Part shown: positions 1 through 8,285 of the stretch, piece by piece | How the letters are laid out: every line of letters begins with the position of its first letter | Position numbering within the stretch: the first letter of the stretch is position 1 | From: Kribbella voronezhensis | GTDB taxonomy: Bacteria; Actinomycetota; Actinomycetes; Propionibacteriales; Kribbellaceae | Direction of reading: 5' to 3' | NCBI RefSeq assembly: GCF_004365175.1 | Contig: NZ_SOCE01000001.1 | Coordinates: 5,737,098 to 5,801,097 of the forward strand | Length of the DNA stretch: 64,000 bases | Made by a program: the position numbers and the translations under genes | Notes under the pieces: model-generated | The model's input: the letters and a program-made list of their open reading frames with translations, nothing else | What the model was told of the DNA's origin: nothing | The model's database searches: none

Positions 1-1
1 C

Positions 2-808
2 AAGGTCGACGACGTGCTGGCCTCGGTGGTCACCGGCCGGGCCGCCCAGGAGATCGAGATCGAGAACCCGGAGGCGACGCTGTTCCTGCGCGCGATCCCG
101 TTGCGCGCCGAGGGCGAGCACGTGGGCGCCCTGATCCTGCTCCGGGACGTGACGGAGCTGCGCAGCCGGGAGCGGGAACTGGTCACCAAGGAGGCGACCA
201 TCCGGGAGATTCATCATCGCGTCAAGAACAACTTGCAGACGGTCGCCGCGTTACTCCGGATGCAGGCAAGGCGCATCACCGTGCCAGAGGCGCAGGCCGC
301 CTTGTCCGAAGCGGTCCGCAGAGTGGGATCGATCGCGATCGTGCACGAGACACTGTCCGAATCCTTCGACGAGCACGTGGACTTCGACGACGTGGCCGAC
401 CGGGTGGCGGCGATGGTCGCCGACGTGTCGACCGTGGCGACGCAGGTGGTGACCCGGCGTACCGGCAGTTTCGGCGTTCTGGACTCCGAGGTGGCCACGC
501 CGCTGGCGATGGTACTGACCGAGTTGATGCAGAACTCGGTGGAGCACGCGTTCGGCGGCCGGGAAGACGATGCGGCCGGCGAGATCGTGCTGGAGGCGCA
601 ACGATCGGTCGGGCGGCTGCGGGTCGTCGTGACCGATGACGGGCACGGACTACCAGCCGGCTTCGATTCCGAGACGTCGGGGAATCTGGGGCTGTCGATC
701 GTGCGCACCCTGGTGATCGGCGAGCTCGACGGCGTCCTGGAGTTCGGTCCCCGCCACGACGGCGGGCATGGAACGACGGTCGTGCTCGACATCCCGGTCA
801 AGGACTGA
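2..808 (+). CDS. pdtaS: PdtaS-type sensor histidine kinase, 5'-truncated by the window edge
   Basis: The reading frame is already open at base 2, so the true start lies upstream and 268 residues are visible. The N-terminal part ends like a PAS domain (LILLRDVTELR). It is followed by a HisKA_2 phospho-acceptor region (EIHHRVKNNLQTV, bases about 209-247) and an HATPase domain with an N-box (TELMQNSVEHAF), a G-box (DDGHGLP) and GNLGLSIVRTL. This is the architecture of mycobacterial PdtaS, a soluble kinase that phosphorylates the ANTAR RNA-binding regulator PdtaR. Convergence with whiB1 matches the pdtaS-whiB1 arrangement of Mycobacterium, which supports the name. The pdtaR partner is not in the window. 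Confidence 0.88.
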   Translation, partial: KVDDVLASVVTGRAAQEIEIENPEATLFLRAIPLRAEGEHVGALILLRDVTELRSRERELVTKEATIREIHHRVKNNLQTVAALLRMQARRITVPEAQAALSEAVRRVGSIAIVHETLSESFDEHVDFDDVADRVAAMVADVSTVATQVVTRRTGSFGVLDSEVATPLAMVLTELMQNSVEHAFGGREDDAAGEIVLEAQRSVGRLRVVVTDDGHGLPAGFDSETSGNLGLSIVRTLVIGELDGVLEFGPRHDGGHGTTVVLDIPVKD

Positions 809-827
809 AAGGCCTGGAAAATCGAAA

Positions 828-850
828 GGCCCCGCGGATCCCGCGGGGCC
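828..850. terminator. Bidirectional rho-independent-like hairpin between pdtaS and whiB1
   Basis: A perfect 10-bp stem, GGCCCCGCGG/CCGCGGGGCC, encloses the 3-nt loop ATC. It sits 20 bp after the pdtaS stop and 17 bp before the whiB1 stop (opposite strand). An A-run precedes it (AAA at 825-827) and GTCTT follows it, so it can serve both convergent genes. Confidence 0.8.
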
Positions 851-866
851 GTCTTCGTCGGTCGCG

Positions 867-1118
867 TCAGGCGGTGCGGATGCGAGCGCGGGCGTTGCGG
901 CGCTTCAGAGCGCGTCGCTCGTCCTCACTCAGGCCACCCCAGACACCGTGGTCCTGGCCGGCCTCCAGTGCCCAGGCAAGGCACTGCTCTCGTACGTCGC
1001 AGCGACGGCACACCTGCTTGGCCTCCTCGATCTGCATGATCGCGGGCCCGGTGTTGCCGATGGGGAAGAACAGTTCCGGGTCCTCATCGAGGCAAACGGC
1101 CCGGTGGCGCCAATCCAT
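867..1118 (-). CDS. whiB1: WhiB1-type iron-sulfur transcription factor
   Basis: The protein has 83 residues from the start chosen here. Cysteines fall in the Wbl pattern: one N-terminal (HRAVC), then CRRCDVREQC (C-x2-C-x5-C), which would bind a nitric-oxide-sensitive [4Fe-4S] cluster. The G-V-W-G-G turn and the basic C-terminus RRALKRRNARAR are both present. MDWRH is preferred because known WhiB1 proteins begin this way. An in-frame ATG at 1130 would add MGSA and has a comparably weak ribosome-binding site, so four extra residues remain possible. WhiB1 binds the primary sigma factor region 4 and is essential in mycobacteria. The gene converges on pdtaS and has a CRP-like site upstream. Confidence 0.93.
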   Translation of the reverse strand: MDWRHRAVCLDEDPELFFPIGNTGPAIMQIEEAKQVCRRCDVREQCLAWALEAGQDHGVWGGLSEDERRALKRRNARARIRTA

Positions 1119-1214
1119 GGCGGATCCCATCTCTCTCAGTAGTTTGTCTACGCTGATGGCCTGGTCTGTGCCCGATCAGCGTGCCTGTAATCGCACGGGG
1201 GTTGGTGCGAGCGT

Positions 1215-1230
1215 TGTGAACGTTTTCACG
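1215..1230. promoter_or_regulatory. CRP-like operator upstream of whiB1
   Basis: TGTGA-N6-TCACG matches the CRP consensus TGTGA-N6-TCACA at 9 of 10 fixed bases. It lies about 97-112 bp upstream of the whiB1 start, in the 359-bp gap between whiB1 and the small membrane protein gene at 1478. In M. tuberculosis, whiB1 is known to be controlled by the CRP homologue Rv3676, so the context agrees. I see nothing else definite in this gap apart from presumed promoter sequence. Confidence 0.5.
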
Positions 1231-1477
1231 AACGACTCCATGTTCCCAATCCCGCGTGGACGAAACAAGGGTTCTGGACTTGTCGATCCGATCACAACAC
1301 TTCCTTAACACTCCGAACCGGTGCACAGCGGTTTACCGCGTCCGGATAACGGACGAGGAAGTCTTGTTGCGATCACCCGTTCACTGCAAGTAACCGATCC
1401 AGAAGCCCTGGGGTTACGCAGAACCTCGAATCCCGGTGGGGCCGAAGTTCTCCGACCCGGATCGGTAGGCTCGGAAC

Positions 1478-1888
1478 GTGCCGACAGATGCAACGTCACC
1501 ATCCGCCCCACGTCCGCTCAAGCTAGCCGCGGCCGTGGTCGCAGCGGAAGGCCTTGTGGTCGCCGTTCTCGGAATTGTCGAAGTCTTGAAGATCGACAGT
1601 GACCGGCTCGTACTGGGTGTGACCACGGCCGCGTTCCTGATCCTGTACGGCGGGGGCCTGCTGCTGGTGGCACGTGGTCTCTACCGGACCTCCGCGTGGA
1701 GCAGGGGGCCGGCCGTCTTCGCGCAGCTGATCCAGCTGTTCATGGCCTACAGCTTCTGGGGCGGCGGCACCAAGGCGGTCTCGGTGGTGCTCGCCGTCGC
1801 GGCCGTCGGCGTACTGGCCGGCGTCTTCCAGAAGGTCTCGATGGAGGCCCTCACCGACGACCCCACCAAGGACCACCCCGTCCTTTAG
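1478..1888 (+). CDS. Small four-helix membrane protein, unknown function
   Basis: 136 residues from a GTG start. The N-terminus is polar (MPTDATSPSAPRP), followed by four hydrophobic stretches at about residues 14-37, 44-69, 76-96 and 100-117 and a short acidic tail (DDPTKD). It looks like a generic actinobacterial integral membrane protein; I recognise no catalytic or transport motif and assign no role. Its TAG stop (1886-1888) directly abuts the sigF stop on the other strand, leaving no room for a terminator between the two convergent genes. Confidence 0.7.
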   Translation: MPTDATSPSAPRPLKLAAAVVAAEGLVVAVLGIVEVLKIDSDRLVLGVTTAAFLILYGGGLLLVARGLYRTSAWSRGPAVFAQLIQLFMAYSFWGGGTKAVSVVLAVAAVGVLAGVFQKVSMEALTDDPTKDHPVL

Positions 1889-2683
1889 CTATTCCTTCAG
1901 CAGGCCTGCTCTGAGCTCGGTGAGGGTGCGGGCGAGCAGACGGGAGACGTGCATCTGGGAGATGCCGATCTCCTCGGCGATCTGGGACTGCGTCATCCCG
2001 CGGAAGAACCGCAGCGTCAGAATCCGCTTCTCCCGGGTCTCCAGCTGGGCCAGCAGCGGTTTCAGCGACTCGCGGTACTCGACGCTCTCCAGCGCCTCGT
2101 CCTCGCCGCCGAGGCCGTCCAGGACGGTCGTGGCGTCGGCCTCGTTCTGGTCCGGGGCGTCCAGCGAGAGGGTGTTGTAGGCGTTCGCCGACTCCAGCCC
2201 CTCGATGACGAGGTCAGGTGCGAGCCCGAGCCGGTCGGACAGCTCGGCGACCGTCGGGGCGCGGCCCAGCTCCTGGGTCAGCTCGGCCGTCGCCGCGGTC
2301 AGCGACAACCGCAGCTCCTGGAGCCGGCGCGGGACCCGGATCGCCCAGCCCTTGTCCCGGAAGTACCGCTTGATCTCGCCGAGGATGGTCGGCGTCGCGT
2401 ACGTCGAGAACTCGACCCCGCGATCGGAGTCGAACCGGTCCACCGCCTTGATCAGGCCGATCGTGGCCACCTGGACGAGGTCGTCGTACGGCTCGCCGCG
2501 GTTGCGGAACCGGCGGGCCAGGTGCTCGACCAGCGGCATGTGCAGCGCGACCAGGCCGTCGCGGGCCAGGATGTGCGCCGGATCGCCGGCCTTCGCCGAC
2601 GCCATCGCGGCGAACAGTTCGGCGGTGCGGGTACGTAGCTCGGTTGGCTCCCGGGCGACGCCGGGAGTGCGTTCCTCGGTCAC
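1889..2683 (-). CDS. sigF: SigB/SigF-family RNA polymerase sigma factor
   Basis: 264 residues from GTG 2683. Region 2 is clear (DLVQVATIGLIKAVDRFDSDRG, then FSTYATPTILGEIKRYFRDKGW), then region 3 (VPRRLQELRL) and region 4 with a helix-turn-helix (MTQSQIAEEIGISQMHVSRLLART). It belongs to the stress/development sigma factors of the SigB/SigF group. Its GTG overlaps the stop of the upstream anti-sigma gene by four bases, so the two are translationally coupled, as in the mycobacterial rsbW-sigF operon. No anti-anti-sigma gene lies beside it. A longer open frame continues upstream inside rsbW but has no family similarity, so the GTG is preferred. Confidence 0.93.
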   Translation of the reverse strand: MTEERTPGVAREPTELRTRTAELFAAMASAKAGDPAHILARDGLVALHMPLVEHLARRFRNRGEPYDDLVQVATIGLIKAVDRFDSDRGVEFSTYATPTILGEIKRYFRDKGWAIRVPRRLQELRLSLTAATAELTQELGRAPTVAELSDRLGLAPDLVIEGLESANAYNTLSLDAPDQNEADATTVLDGLGGEDEALESVEYRESLKPLLAQLETREKRILTLRFFRGMTQSQIAEEIGISQMHVSRLLARTLTELRAGLLKE

Positions 2684-3072
2684 GCCTTCTCCGCCGCCGT
2701 CGCCGAGGAGGTCACCGTGATCGTCAGCCGCCCGTCGACGGTCTCGGCCGCGACGGACTCCACCAGCGCCGTCAGCACGGTCCAGCCGAAGGAGCCGGTG
2801 TCCGGCTTCCAGTCGTTCGGCACCAGGGCGGACGTGCTGACCCGCATCAGCGGCGGGTCGATCTGGAACACGCAGTCCAGGACGCCGTCGGTGGCCTGCG
2901 GGAGCAGCAGGGCGCAGGCCTCGTCGACGGCGATCCGCAGATCGTCGATCTCGTCCACGGTGAAGTTGTTCCGGGCCGCCAGGTTGCCGACCACGGACCG
3001 CGGTACGGCGATGTAGGCGCCGTCGGCGGGAATGCTGAGGCGGACCTCGGCGGGTCGTCCGGTGCTGCTCAC
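2680..3072 (-). CDS. rsbW: Anti-sigma factor, RsbW-type ATP-binding protein
   Basis: 130 residues, single HATPase_c-like domain. The segment IDDLRIAVDEACALLL (about residues 41-56) is the N-box, and the C-terminal half ends in beta-rich DGRLTITVTSS. RsbW proteins hold SigB/SigF inactive by direct binding and phosphorylate an anti-anti-sigma partner. Immediate coupling to sigF makes that the likely target. The usual glycine-rich G-box is hard to see here, so kinase activity is less certain than sigma binding. No separate promoter is obvious in the 40 bp upstream. Confidence 0.85.
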   Translation of the reverse strand: MSSTGRPAEVRLSIPADGAYIAVPRSVVGNLAARNNFTVDEIDDLRIAVDEACALLLPQATDGVLDCVFQIDPPLMRVSTSALVPNDWKPDTGSFGWTVLTALVESVAAETVDGRLTITVTSSATAAEKA

Positions 3073-3112
3073 AGTGCTGTGCCTCCCCTGGCGGACGACG
3101 ATCGTCCACGAC

Positions 3113-3895
3113 TCACAAGTTGTGCTGTTCCGACCGTAACCTGGTCAGGAAGGTCTTCGTGCGCTGGTGCTGCGGGTCGCCGATCACCTGGCTCGGCGGA
3201 CCGGCCTCGACCACCACGCCGCCGTCCATGAAGACGACCGTGTCGGCGACCTCCCGGGCGAACGACATCTCGTGGGTGACCACGATCATCGTCATCCCTT
3301 CGCCGGCCAGTTCCTTGATCACGGCCAGCACCTCGCCGACCAGTTCGGGGTCGAGCGCGGACGTCGGCTCGTCGAACAGCATCAGCTTCGGCTGCATCGC
3401 CAGTGCCCGGGCGATCGCCACCCGCTGCTGCTGACCGCCGGACAACTGCGCCGGGTACGCCGTACCGCGGTCGCCGAGGCCGACCCGGTCGAGCAGCTCC
3501 TGGGCGCGGTGCCGGGCTGCCGCCCGCGACTCGCCCTTGACCTGGACCGGCGCCTCGGCCACGTTCTCCAGCGCGGTCATGTGCGGGAACAGGTTGAACC
3601 GCTGGAAGACCATCCCGATCTCGCGCCGCTGGGCCGCGATCTCCTTGTCCTTCAGCTTGTACAGCTTGCCGTTGCGCTCGGCGTACCCGATCAGGTCGCC
3701 GTCGACCCAGATCCGGCCGCCGTCGATGCCCTCGAGCTGGTTCACACACCGCAGGAAGGTGGTCTTGCCGGACCCGGACGGACCGAGCAGGCAGACCACC
3801 TGGCCGGTGTCCACCTCCAGGTCGATGCCCTTCAGCACCTCCTGGTGATGAAAGGACTTGGTGACGTTGACTGCACGTACCAACGGATCGCTCAT
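3113..3895 (-). CDS. Polar amino acid ABC transporter ATPase (system 1)
   Basis: 260 residues, GlnQ/HisP family. Walker A is GPSGSGKTT, the signature is LSGGQQQR, Walker B is LMLFDEPTSALDP, and the H-loop is VVTHEM. It energises uptake of a polar amino acid through the permease encoded just upstream. The permease stop and this ATG share one base (TGATG). A 20-residue insert (IGYAERNGKLYKLKDKEIAA, about residues 66-85) separates the first strand region from the Q-loop, a feature of one PAAT subgroup. The substrate cannot be read from the ATPase. Confidence 0.93.
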   Translation of the reverse strand: MSDPLVRAVNVTKSFHHQEVLKGIDLEVDTGQVVCLLGPSGSGKTTFLRCVNQLEGIDGGRIWVDGDLIGYAERNGKLYKLKDKEIAAQRREIGMVFQRFNLFPHMTALENVAEAPVQVKGESRAAARHRAQELLDRVGLGDRGTAYPAQLSGGQQQRVAIARALAMQPKLMLFDEPTSALDPELVGEVLAVIKELAGEGMTMIVVTHEMSFAREVADTVVFMDGGVVVEAGPPSQVIGDPQHQRTKTFLTRLRSEQHNL

Positions 3896-4863
3896 CAGAT
3901 CGTCTCCACCCCGGCCGGTTTCGGCGCGCGCCCCGGGCCGCCGCCGAAGCCGCGGCCGAACCGCCGCTCCAGGAAGTACTGGCCCACCATCAGCACACTC
4001 GTCGCGGCCAGGTAGTACAAGGTCGCGGCCACCATGATCGGGAAGGTCTTGTAGTACTGGCTGCCGATCGACTGCAGTTGGTAGAAGAGCTCGGTGATCA
4101 CCGGCAGGCCGATCAGCAGCGAGGTGTCCTTCAGCATCGCGATGGTCTCGTTGCCGGTCGGCGGCACGATCACCCGCATCGCCTGCGGCAGCACCACTCG
4201 CCGCATCACCTTGCCGCGGCTCATCCCGAGCGCCTGCGCGGCCTCGGCCTGGCCGGGATCGACGCTGAGGATGCCGGCCCGGGCGATCTCGGCCATGTAG
4301 GCGGCCTCGCTCAGGCCGAGACCGATCACGCCGCCGACCAGGCCGGAGAACACCGTGTTCGCGTTGACCGTGGCGAACCGCAGGTCACCGGACAGCCCGA
4401 GCCAGTCCATGATCTTCCAGTCGAACGGTACGCCGAACGACAGGCCCTTCTGGAACAGGATTCCCAGCGCGCCCATCGTGGTCAGCAGCACGAGCCGCGG
4501 CACGCTGCGGAAGAACCAGGTGAACAGCCACGCCACCCCGGACAGCACCGGGTTGGGCGACAGCCGCATCACCGCGAACAGCACGCCGCCGCTGACGCCG
4601 ACGATCATCGCCAGCGCGGTCACCAGCAGGGTGCCTTTCAGGAAGCCGTTGATGACCGGCTTCTGGTTCATCGCCTCGAAGACGAAGTGCCACTCGAAGG
4701 CCTTGTTCGTCACCAGCAGGTGGACGAACATCGCGGCCAGGACGGCGACGACGGCGATCCCCAGCCAGCGGCCCGGGTGCCGGACCGGCACGGCCTTGAT
4801 CAGGCCGGGCCGGTCCGTGGTCACCGGCGCCTGGGCCGGGGTCGGCTCAGTGCTGCCGGCCAT
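3895..4863 (-). CDS. Polar amino acid ABC transporter permease (system 1)
   Basis: 322 residues with an N-terminal extension of about 30 residues before the first membrane segment (WLGIAVVAVLAAMFVHLLV). The HisM-type coupling motif EAAQALGMSRGKVMRRVVLPQAMRVIVPPTGNE marks the contact loop with the ATPase. The periplasmic loop between helices is longer than usual (LGALGILFQKGLSFGVPFDWKIMDW). One permease gene in the cluster implies a homodimeric pore. It sits between the binding-protein gene (1 bp away) and the ATPase gene (1-base overlap). Confidence 0.92.
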   Translation of the reverse strand: MAGSTEPTPAQAPVTTDRPGLIKAVPVRHPGRWLGIAVVAVLAAMFVHLLVTNKAFEWHFVFEAMNQKPVINGFLKGTLLVTALAMIVGVSGGVLFAVMRLSPNPVLSGVAWLFTWFFRSVPRLVLLTTMGALGILFQKGLSFGVPFDWKIMDWLGLSGDLRFATVNANTVFSGLVGGVIGLGLSEAAYMAEIARAGILSVDPGQAEAAQALGMSRGKVMRRVVLPQAMRVIVPPTGNETIAMLKDTSLLIGLPVITELFYQLQSIGSQYYKTFPIMVAATLYYLAATSVLMVGQYFLERRFGRGFGGGPGRAPKPAGVETI

Positions 4864-4864
4864 G

Positions 4865-5773
4865 TCAGGGGTTGACCGCGAAGGTGCTGACCGCGCCGGA
4901 CTCGTTGCCCCACTTGGCCAGCGCGGCCTTGTAGCTGCCGTCCGCGGCGATCGCGGTCAGCGCCTTGGCGATCGCCTGCGCGAACTCGGTCTCCGCCTTC
5001 GGTACGACGTACCCGTACGGCGCCGCGTCGTAGATGTCGCCGAGCGCGACGACCTTGCCCTGCGACTGCTTGGCGGCGTACAGGACGACCGGGGAGTCGG
5101 CCAGCATCGCGTCGGCCTTGCCGGTCGCGACGTCGGCGGTCGCCTGGTCCTGCTTCTCCCGGACCAGCAGGTTGATCTTCGGCTTGCCGGCCGCGGTGCA
5201 CTTCTGCTGCTTGACCGGGATGTCGTCCTCGAGCTGCGTGGTGCCCTTCTGGACGGCGATGTTCTTACCGCAGGCGTTGTTCGGGTCGACGCCCTTCGGG
5301 TTACCGGCGGCGGTGGCCCACTGCGTCCCGGCGTTGAAGTAGCTGACCATGTTGACCTGCTGCTTGCGCTTGGCGTTGATGGTGAACGACGAGATACCCA
5401 TGTCGTACTTGCCACCCTGGACGCCGGTGATGATCGAGTCGAACGCGGACGGCTGCCAGTCCACCTTCACGCCGAACTTGGCCGCCACGGCGTCGAACAC
5501 GTCGACGTCCATCCCGGCGACGGTCTTGCCGCCTTGGAGGAACTCGTTCGGCGGGTAGGTCGCATCGACGCCGACCACGATCTTCCCGGCCGCCTTGATC
5601 TTGGCCGGCAGGGCGGCGGCGAGCGCCGGGTCCACCGAGGCCGAGGCGGTCGGCGTACTGGCCGGAGCCGAGTTCGACGGCGAGCTGCCGCCGGACAGGG
5701 TGTCCGAACCGCAGCCTGCGGCCGAGAGAACCAAGACGCCGCAGATCGCCAGCGTCGTACGTAGGGGAAACAT
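4865..5773 (-). CDS. Amino acid ABC transporter substrate-binding lipoprotein (system 1)
   Basis: 302 residues. The signal peptide ends in lipobox LSAAGC (Cys about residue 21), followed by a Ser/Thr/Pro linker and an SBP_bac_3 fold (GKIVVGVDATYPPNEFLQGGKTVAGMDVDVF; SAFDSIITGVQGGKYDMGISS). It is the first gene of the three-gene operon (binding protein, permease, ATPase). A Gly/Ser-rich ribosome-binding region (GGAGG-like, complement of CCTCC at 5783-5787) precedes the ATG. The ligand is a polar amino acid by family; the exact residue is not predictable from what I can see. Confidence 0.92.
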   Translation of the reverse strand: MFPLRTTLAICGVLVLSAAGCGSDTLSGGSSPSNSAPASTPTASASVDPALAAALPAKIKAAGKIVVGVDATYPPNEFLQGGKTVAGMDVDVFDAVAAKFGVKVDWQPSAFDSIITGVQGGKYDMGISSFTINAKRKQQVNMVSYFNAGTQWATAAGNPKGVDPNNACGKNIAVQKGTTQLEDDIPVKQQKCTAAGKPKINLLVREKQDQATADVATGKADAMLADSPVVLYAAKQSQGKVVALGDIYDAAPYGYVVPKAETEFAQAIAKALTAIAADGSYKAALAKWGNESGAVSTFAVNP

Positions 5774-5829
5774 CTCTGGTCCTCCAACTCAGGGGTTTGT
5801 TGGCCCGCATCTAAACACAGCCGAACTGC

Positions 5830-6585
5830 TCAGGTCGGCTCGACATGAGTGGGATCGAGCACACGCTTCAAGAAGACCCGGGTGCGCTCGTGGGACGGGT
5901 TGCCGATCACCTCGGCCGGTGGGCCCTGCTCGACGATCACGCCGTCGTCCATGAAGACGACCCGGTCGGCCACCTCGCGGGCGAACGCCATCTCGTGGGT
6001 GACCACGAGCATCGTCATCCCGTCCAGGGCGAGCTTGCGCATCACCGTCAGCACGTCGCCGACCAGTTCGGGGTCGAGTGCCGAGGTCGGTTCGTCGAAC
6101 AGCATCACGGCCGGGTCCATCGACAGCGCCCGGGCGATCGCGACCCGTTGCTGCTGGCCGCCCGACAACTGCGCCGGGTAGGCGGTCACCTTGTCGTTCA
6201 GCCCGACCCGGTCGAGGTTCGCCCGGGCGACCTGCTCGGCCTCGGCCGCGCTGCGCCTGAGCACCGTCGTCTGCGCGATCGTGCAGTTGGCCAGCACGTT
6301 CAGGTGCGGGAACAGGTTGAACTGCTGGAAGACCATCCCGATGTGCTTGCGGGCGTCGTCCAGGTGGCAGTCGCGGTCGGTGATGTCCTCACCACGGACG
6401 AACACCTGGCCCTCTTCGGGCTGTTCGAGCAGGTTCACGCAGCGCAGCAGCGTCGACTTGCCCGAACCCGACGGCCCGATCACGCAGACGACCTCGCCCT
6501 GGCTGACGGTGAAGTCGATCCCGCGCAGGACGTGGTTGGTGCCGAACGACTTGTTCAGGTTCTTGATCTCGATGAGCTCGGTCAT
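5830..6585 (-). CDS. Polar amino acid ABC transporter ATPase (system 2)
   Basis: 251 residues from ATG 6585. Walker A GPSGSGKST, signature LSGGQQQR, Walker B VMLFDEPTSALDP, H-loop VVTHEM. A longer open frame continues upstream inside the permease gene, but the homologous N-terminus MTELIEIKNLNKSFG starts here, with its ATG sharing one base with the permease stop. It is the last gene of the second amino acid importer and lies only 57 bp from the start of the first importer's binding protein gene (5773), so the two systems could be co-transcribed. Confidence 0.93.
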   Translation of the reverse strand: MTELIEIKNLNKSFGTNHVLRGIDFTVSQGEVVCVIGPSGSGKSTLLRCVNLLEQPEEGQVFVRGEDITDRDCHLDDARKHIGMVFQQFNLFPHLNVLANCTIAQTTVLRRSAAEAEQVARANLDRVGLNDKVTAYPAQLSGGQQQRVAIARALSMDPAVMLFDEPTSALDPELVGDVLTVMRKLALDGMTMLVVTHEMAFAREVADRVVFMDDGVIVEQGPPAEVIGNPSHERTRVFLKRVLDPTHVEPT

Positions 6586-7418
6586 CAGCGTGCCCTCGCA
6601 GCCTTGGCCTCCAGCCGGCGGACCAGCAGGCCCAGCGGCAGCGTGATGATCAGATAGCAGAAGCCCGCGGTCACCAGCGGGGTCAGGTTGGACTCGGTGT
6701 TGGCCAGGTCCCGGCCGAACCCGGTGAGCTCGAAATCGCCCGCCGACGTACCGATGATGAACACCAGGGACGAGTCCTTGACCAGCAGGATCAGGTCGTT
6801 GGCCAGCGGCGGCAGCACGATCCGGAACGCCTGCGGCAGCACGATCTTGCGGGTCGCGAGACCGAGCGGCATGCCGAGCGACCGGGCCGCCTCGAGCTGG
6901 CCCTTGGGGACCGCCTGGATGCCGGCCCGGATCACCTCGGCCATGTACGCCGCGGACACGATCCCGAGCGCGGACCAGACCGTGCCGTACGGATCGAACG
7001 GGATCACCAGGTTCGCGAACGCCAACGGCAGCAGGCTGAACGCGACGAACACCACGATCGCGGGCAGGCCGCGGAAGAACTCGATGTAGACCGTGGCGAT
7101 CCACCGGTACGGGCCGACCGAGCTGAGCCGCATCAGGGCGAGCAGGGTGCCGCCGAGCAACCCGATGACGAAGGCACCGATCGTGTACTCGATCGTCTTC
7201 AGGAAGGCGGTCGGCAGCCCGCTCTCGAACGCCGACTTGATCAGCGACGGCTTGAAGAAGACGGTGGCGATCTGGCCCCAGTCCGCGGTGAACGCGGCGA
7301 CCAGGACGATGACGACGAGGATCGCGTACTGGATCGCCCGCGACCGCTGAGACCGTTGCCGCGGGCTCAGCCCCGTGCGTGGTTCGGCGTCGCGCGGCTC
7401 GACGTTCGCGCTACTCAC
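6585..7418 (-). CDS. Polar amino acid ABC transporter permease (system 2)
   Basis: 277 residues; a polar N-terminus (residues 1-30, RQRSQRSRA) then five or so membrane helices. The ATPase-coupling motif is EAARSLGMPLGLATRKIVLPQAFRIVLPPLANDLI. The HisM-type permease signature FFRGLPAIVVFVAFSLLP lies mid-protein. Overlaps the binding-protein stop by four bases at its start and the ATPase start by one base at its end, so all three products are translationally coupled. No second permease is present, so the pore is probably a homodimer. Confidence 0.92.
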   Translation of the reverse strand: MSSANVEPRDAEPRTGLSPRQRSQRSRAIQYAILVVIVLVAAFTADWGQIATVFFKPSLIKSAFESGLPTAFLKTIEYTIGAFVIGLLGGTLLALMRLSSVGPYRWIATVYIEFFRGLPAIVVFVAFSLLPLAFANLVIPFDPYGTVWSALGIVSAAYMAEVIRAGIQAVPKGQLEAARSLGMPLGLATRKIVLPQAFRIVLPPLANDLILLVKDSSLVFIIGTSAGDFELTGFGRDLANTESNLTPLVTAGFCYLIITLPLGLLVRRLEAKAARAR

Positions 7419-8254
7419 TTCTTCGGCTCAATCCCGAACCACTTCTTGTAGATCGTGTTGTAGGTCCCGTCCGACTTGGCCTTGGTCAGCAGTTCGTTGA
7501 ACTTGCTGATCAGCTTCTCGCCGCTCGGGTCGCCCTTCTTCGCCGCGAAGCCGTACTTCTCACCGGTGTCGAACTCGGTCGCCACCTCGGTGTCGGGGTT
7601 GGCGGTGACGAAGTTGTACAGCGCACCGTTGTCGTTGATCGCGGCATCGACCCGGCCGGACTTCACACTGTTGGTCTGCAGCGCGAGGTCGTTGAACACG
7701 ACGACCTCGAAGCCGTCCTTCTTGGCCGCCGCGGTCGCGTAGTCCTTCCCGGTGGTGTCGGCCTGCACGCCGACCTTCTTGCCCTTGAGGTCCGCGAGCG
7801 ACTTGTACGGCGCGCCCTTCTTCACCAGCAGCACCTGGGAGGCGTCCATGTACGGCTCGCTGATCGCGATGGCGGCCTGGCGGCTCGGGGTGATCGTCAT
7901 CGCGCCCATCCCCATGTCGCACTTCTTCGCCTGGTACGCCGCGCCGGAGGTGACCTGCGCCCACTCGATGCTGATCACTTCCTGCTCCACGCCGAGATCC
8001 TTGGCGAGCAGGTCGAGCAGGTCGACGTCGAAGCCGACGACCTTCGCGCCTTCCTTGTACTCGAAGGGCTTGTACGACAGGTGCGTGCAGGTGGTCAGCT
8101 TGCCGGGGTGGACCAGCGTGATTCCGTCGAGCTTGGCCGCGTCCCCGCCGGAGCCGTTGTCCTTCCCGCAGGCCGACACGGTGAGCGCCAGGACGGCGAC
8201 CGCTACGGCGGCGAGCTTGGCTCGGCTCGGGCGGGCAGTTGTATGGGTGATCAT
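7415..8254 (-). CDS. Amino acid ABC transporter substrate-binding lipoprotein (system 2)
   Basis: 279 residues. A signal peptide with lipobox LTVSAC (Cys about residue 29) is followed by KDNGSGGD and an SBP_bac_3 domain with FEYKEGAKVVGFDVDLLDLLAKDLG and MTITPSRQAAIAISEPYMDASQVLLVKKG. It opens the second amino acid import operon. It clearly differs in sequence from the binding protein of system 1, so this is not a recent duplication, and the two systems probably recognise different amino acids. Confidence 0.92.
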   Translation of the reverse strand: MITHTTARPSRAKLAAVAVAVLALTVSACGKDNGSGGDAAKLDGITLVHPGKLTTCTHLSYKPFEYKEGAKVVGFDVDLLDLLAKDLGVEQEVISIEWAQVTSGAAYQAKKCDMGMGAMTITPSRQAAIAISEPYMDASQVLLVKKGAPYKSLADLKGKKVGVQADTTGKDYATAAAKKDGFEVVVFNDLALQTNSVKSGRVDAAINDNGALYNFVTANPDTEVATEFDTGEKYGFAAKKGDPSGEKLISKFNELLTKAKSDGTYNTIYKKWFGIEPKK

Positions 8255-8273
8255 GCAGGGCTCCTCGACTTCT

Positions 8274-8285
8274 CGTTCCGGAACG
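8274..8285. promoter_or_regulatory. Perfect 12-bp palindrome upstream of amino acid importer 2
   Basis: CGTTCCGGAACG lies 20-31 bp before the start of the binding-protein gene (8254, minus strand), a place where a repressor could block transcription. No regulator gene is adjacent. The remaining bases of the 8255-8555 gap hold the presumed divergent promoters and the malic enzyme ribosome-binding site (GAAGGG, 6 bp before 8556). Confidence 0.35.
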
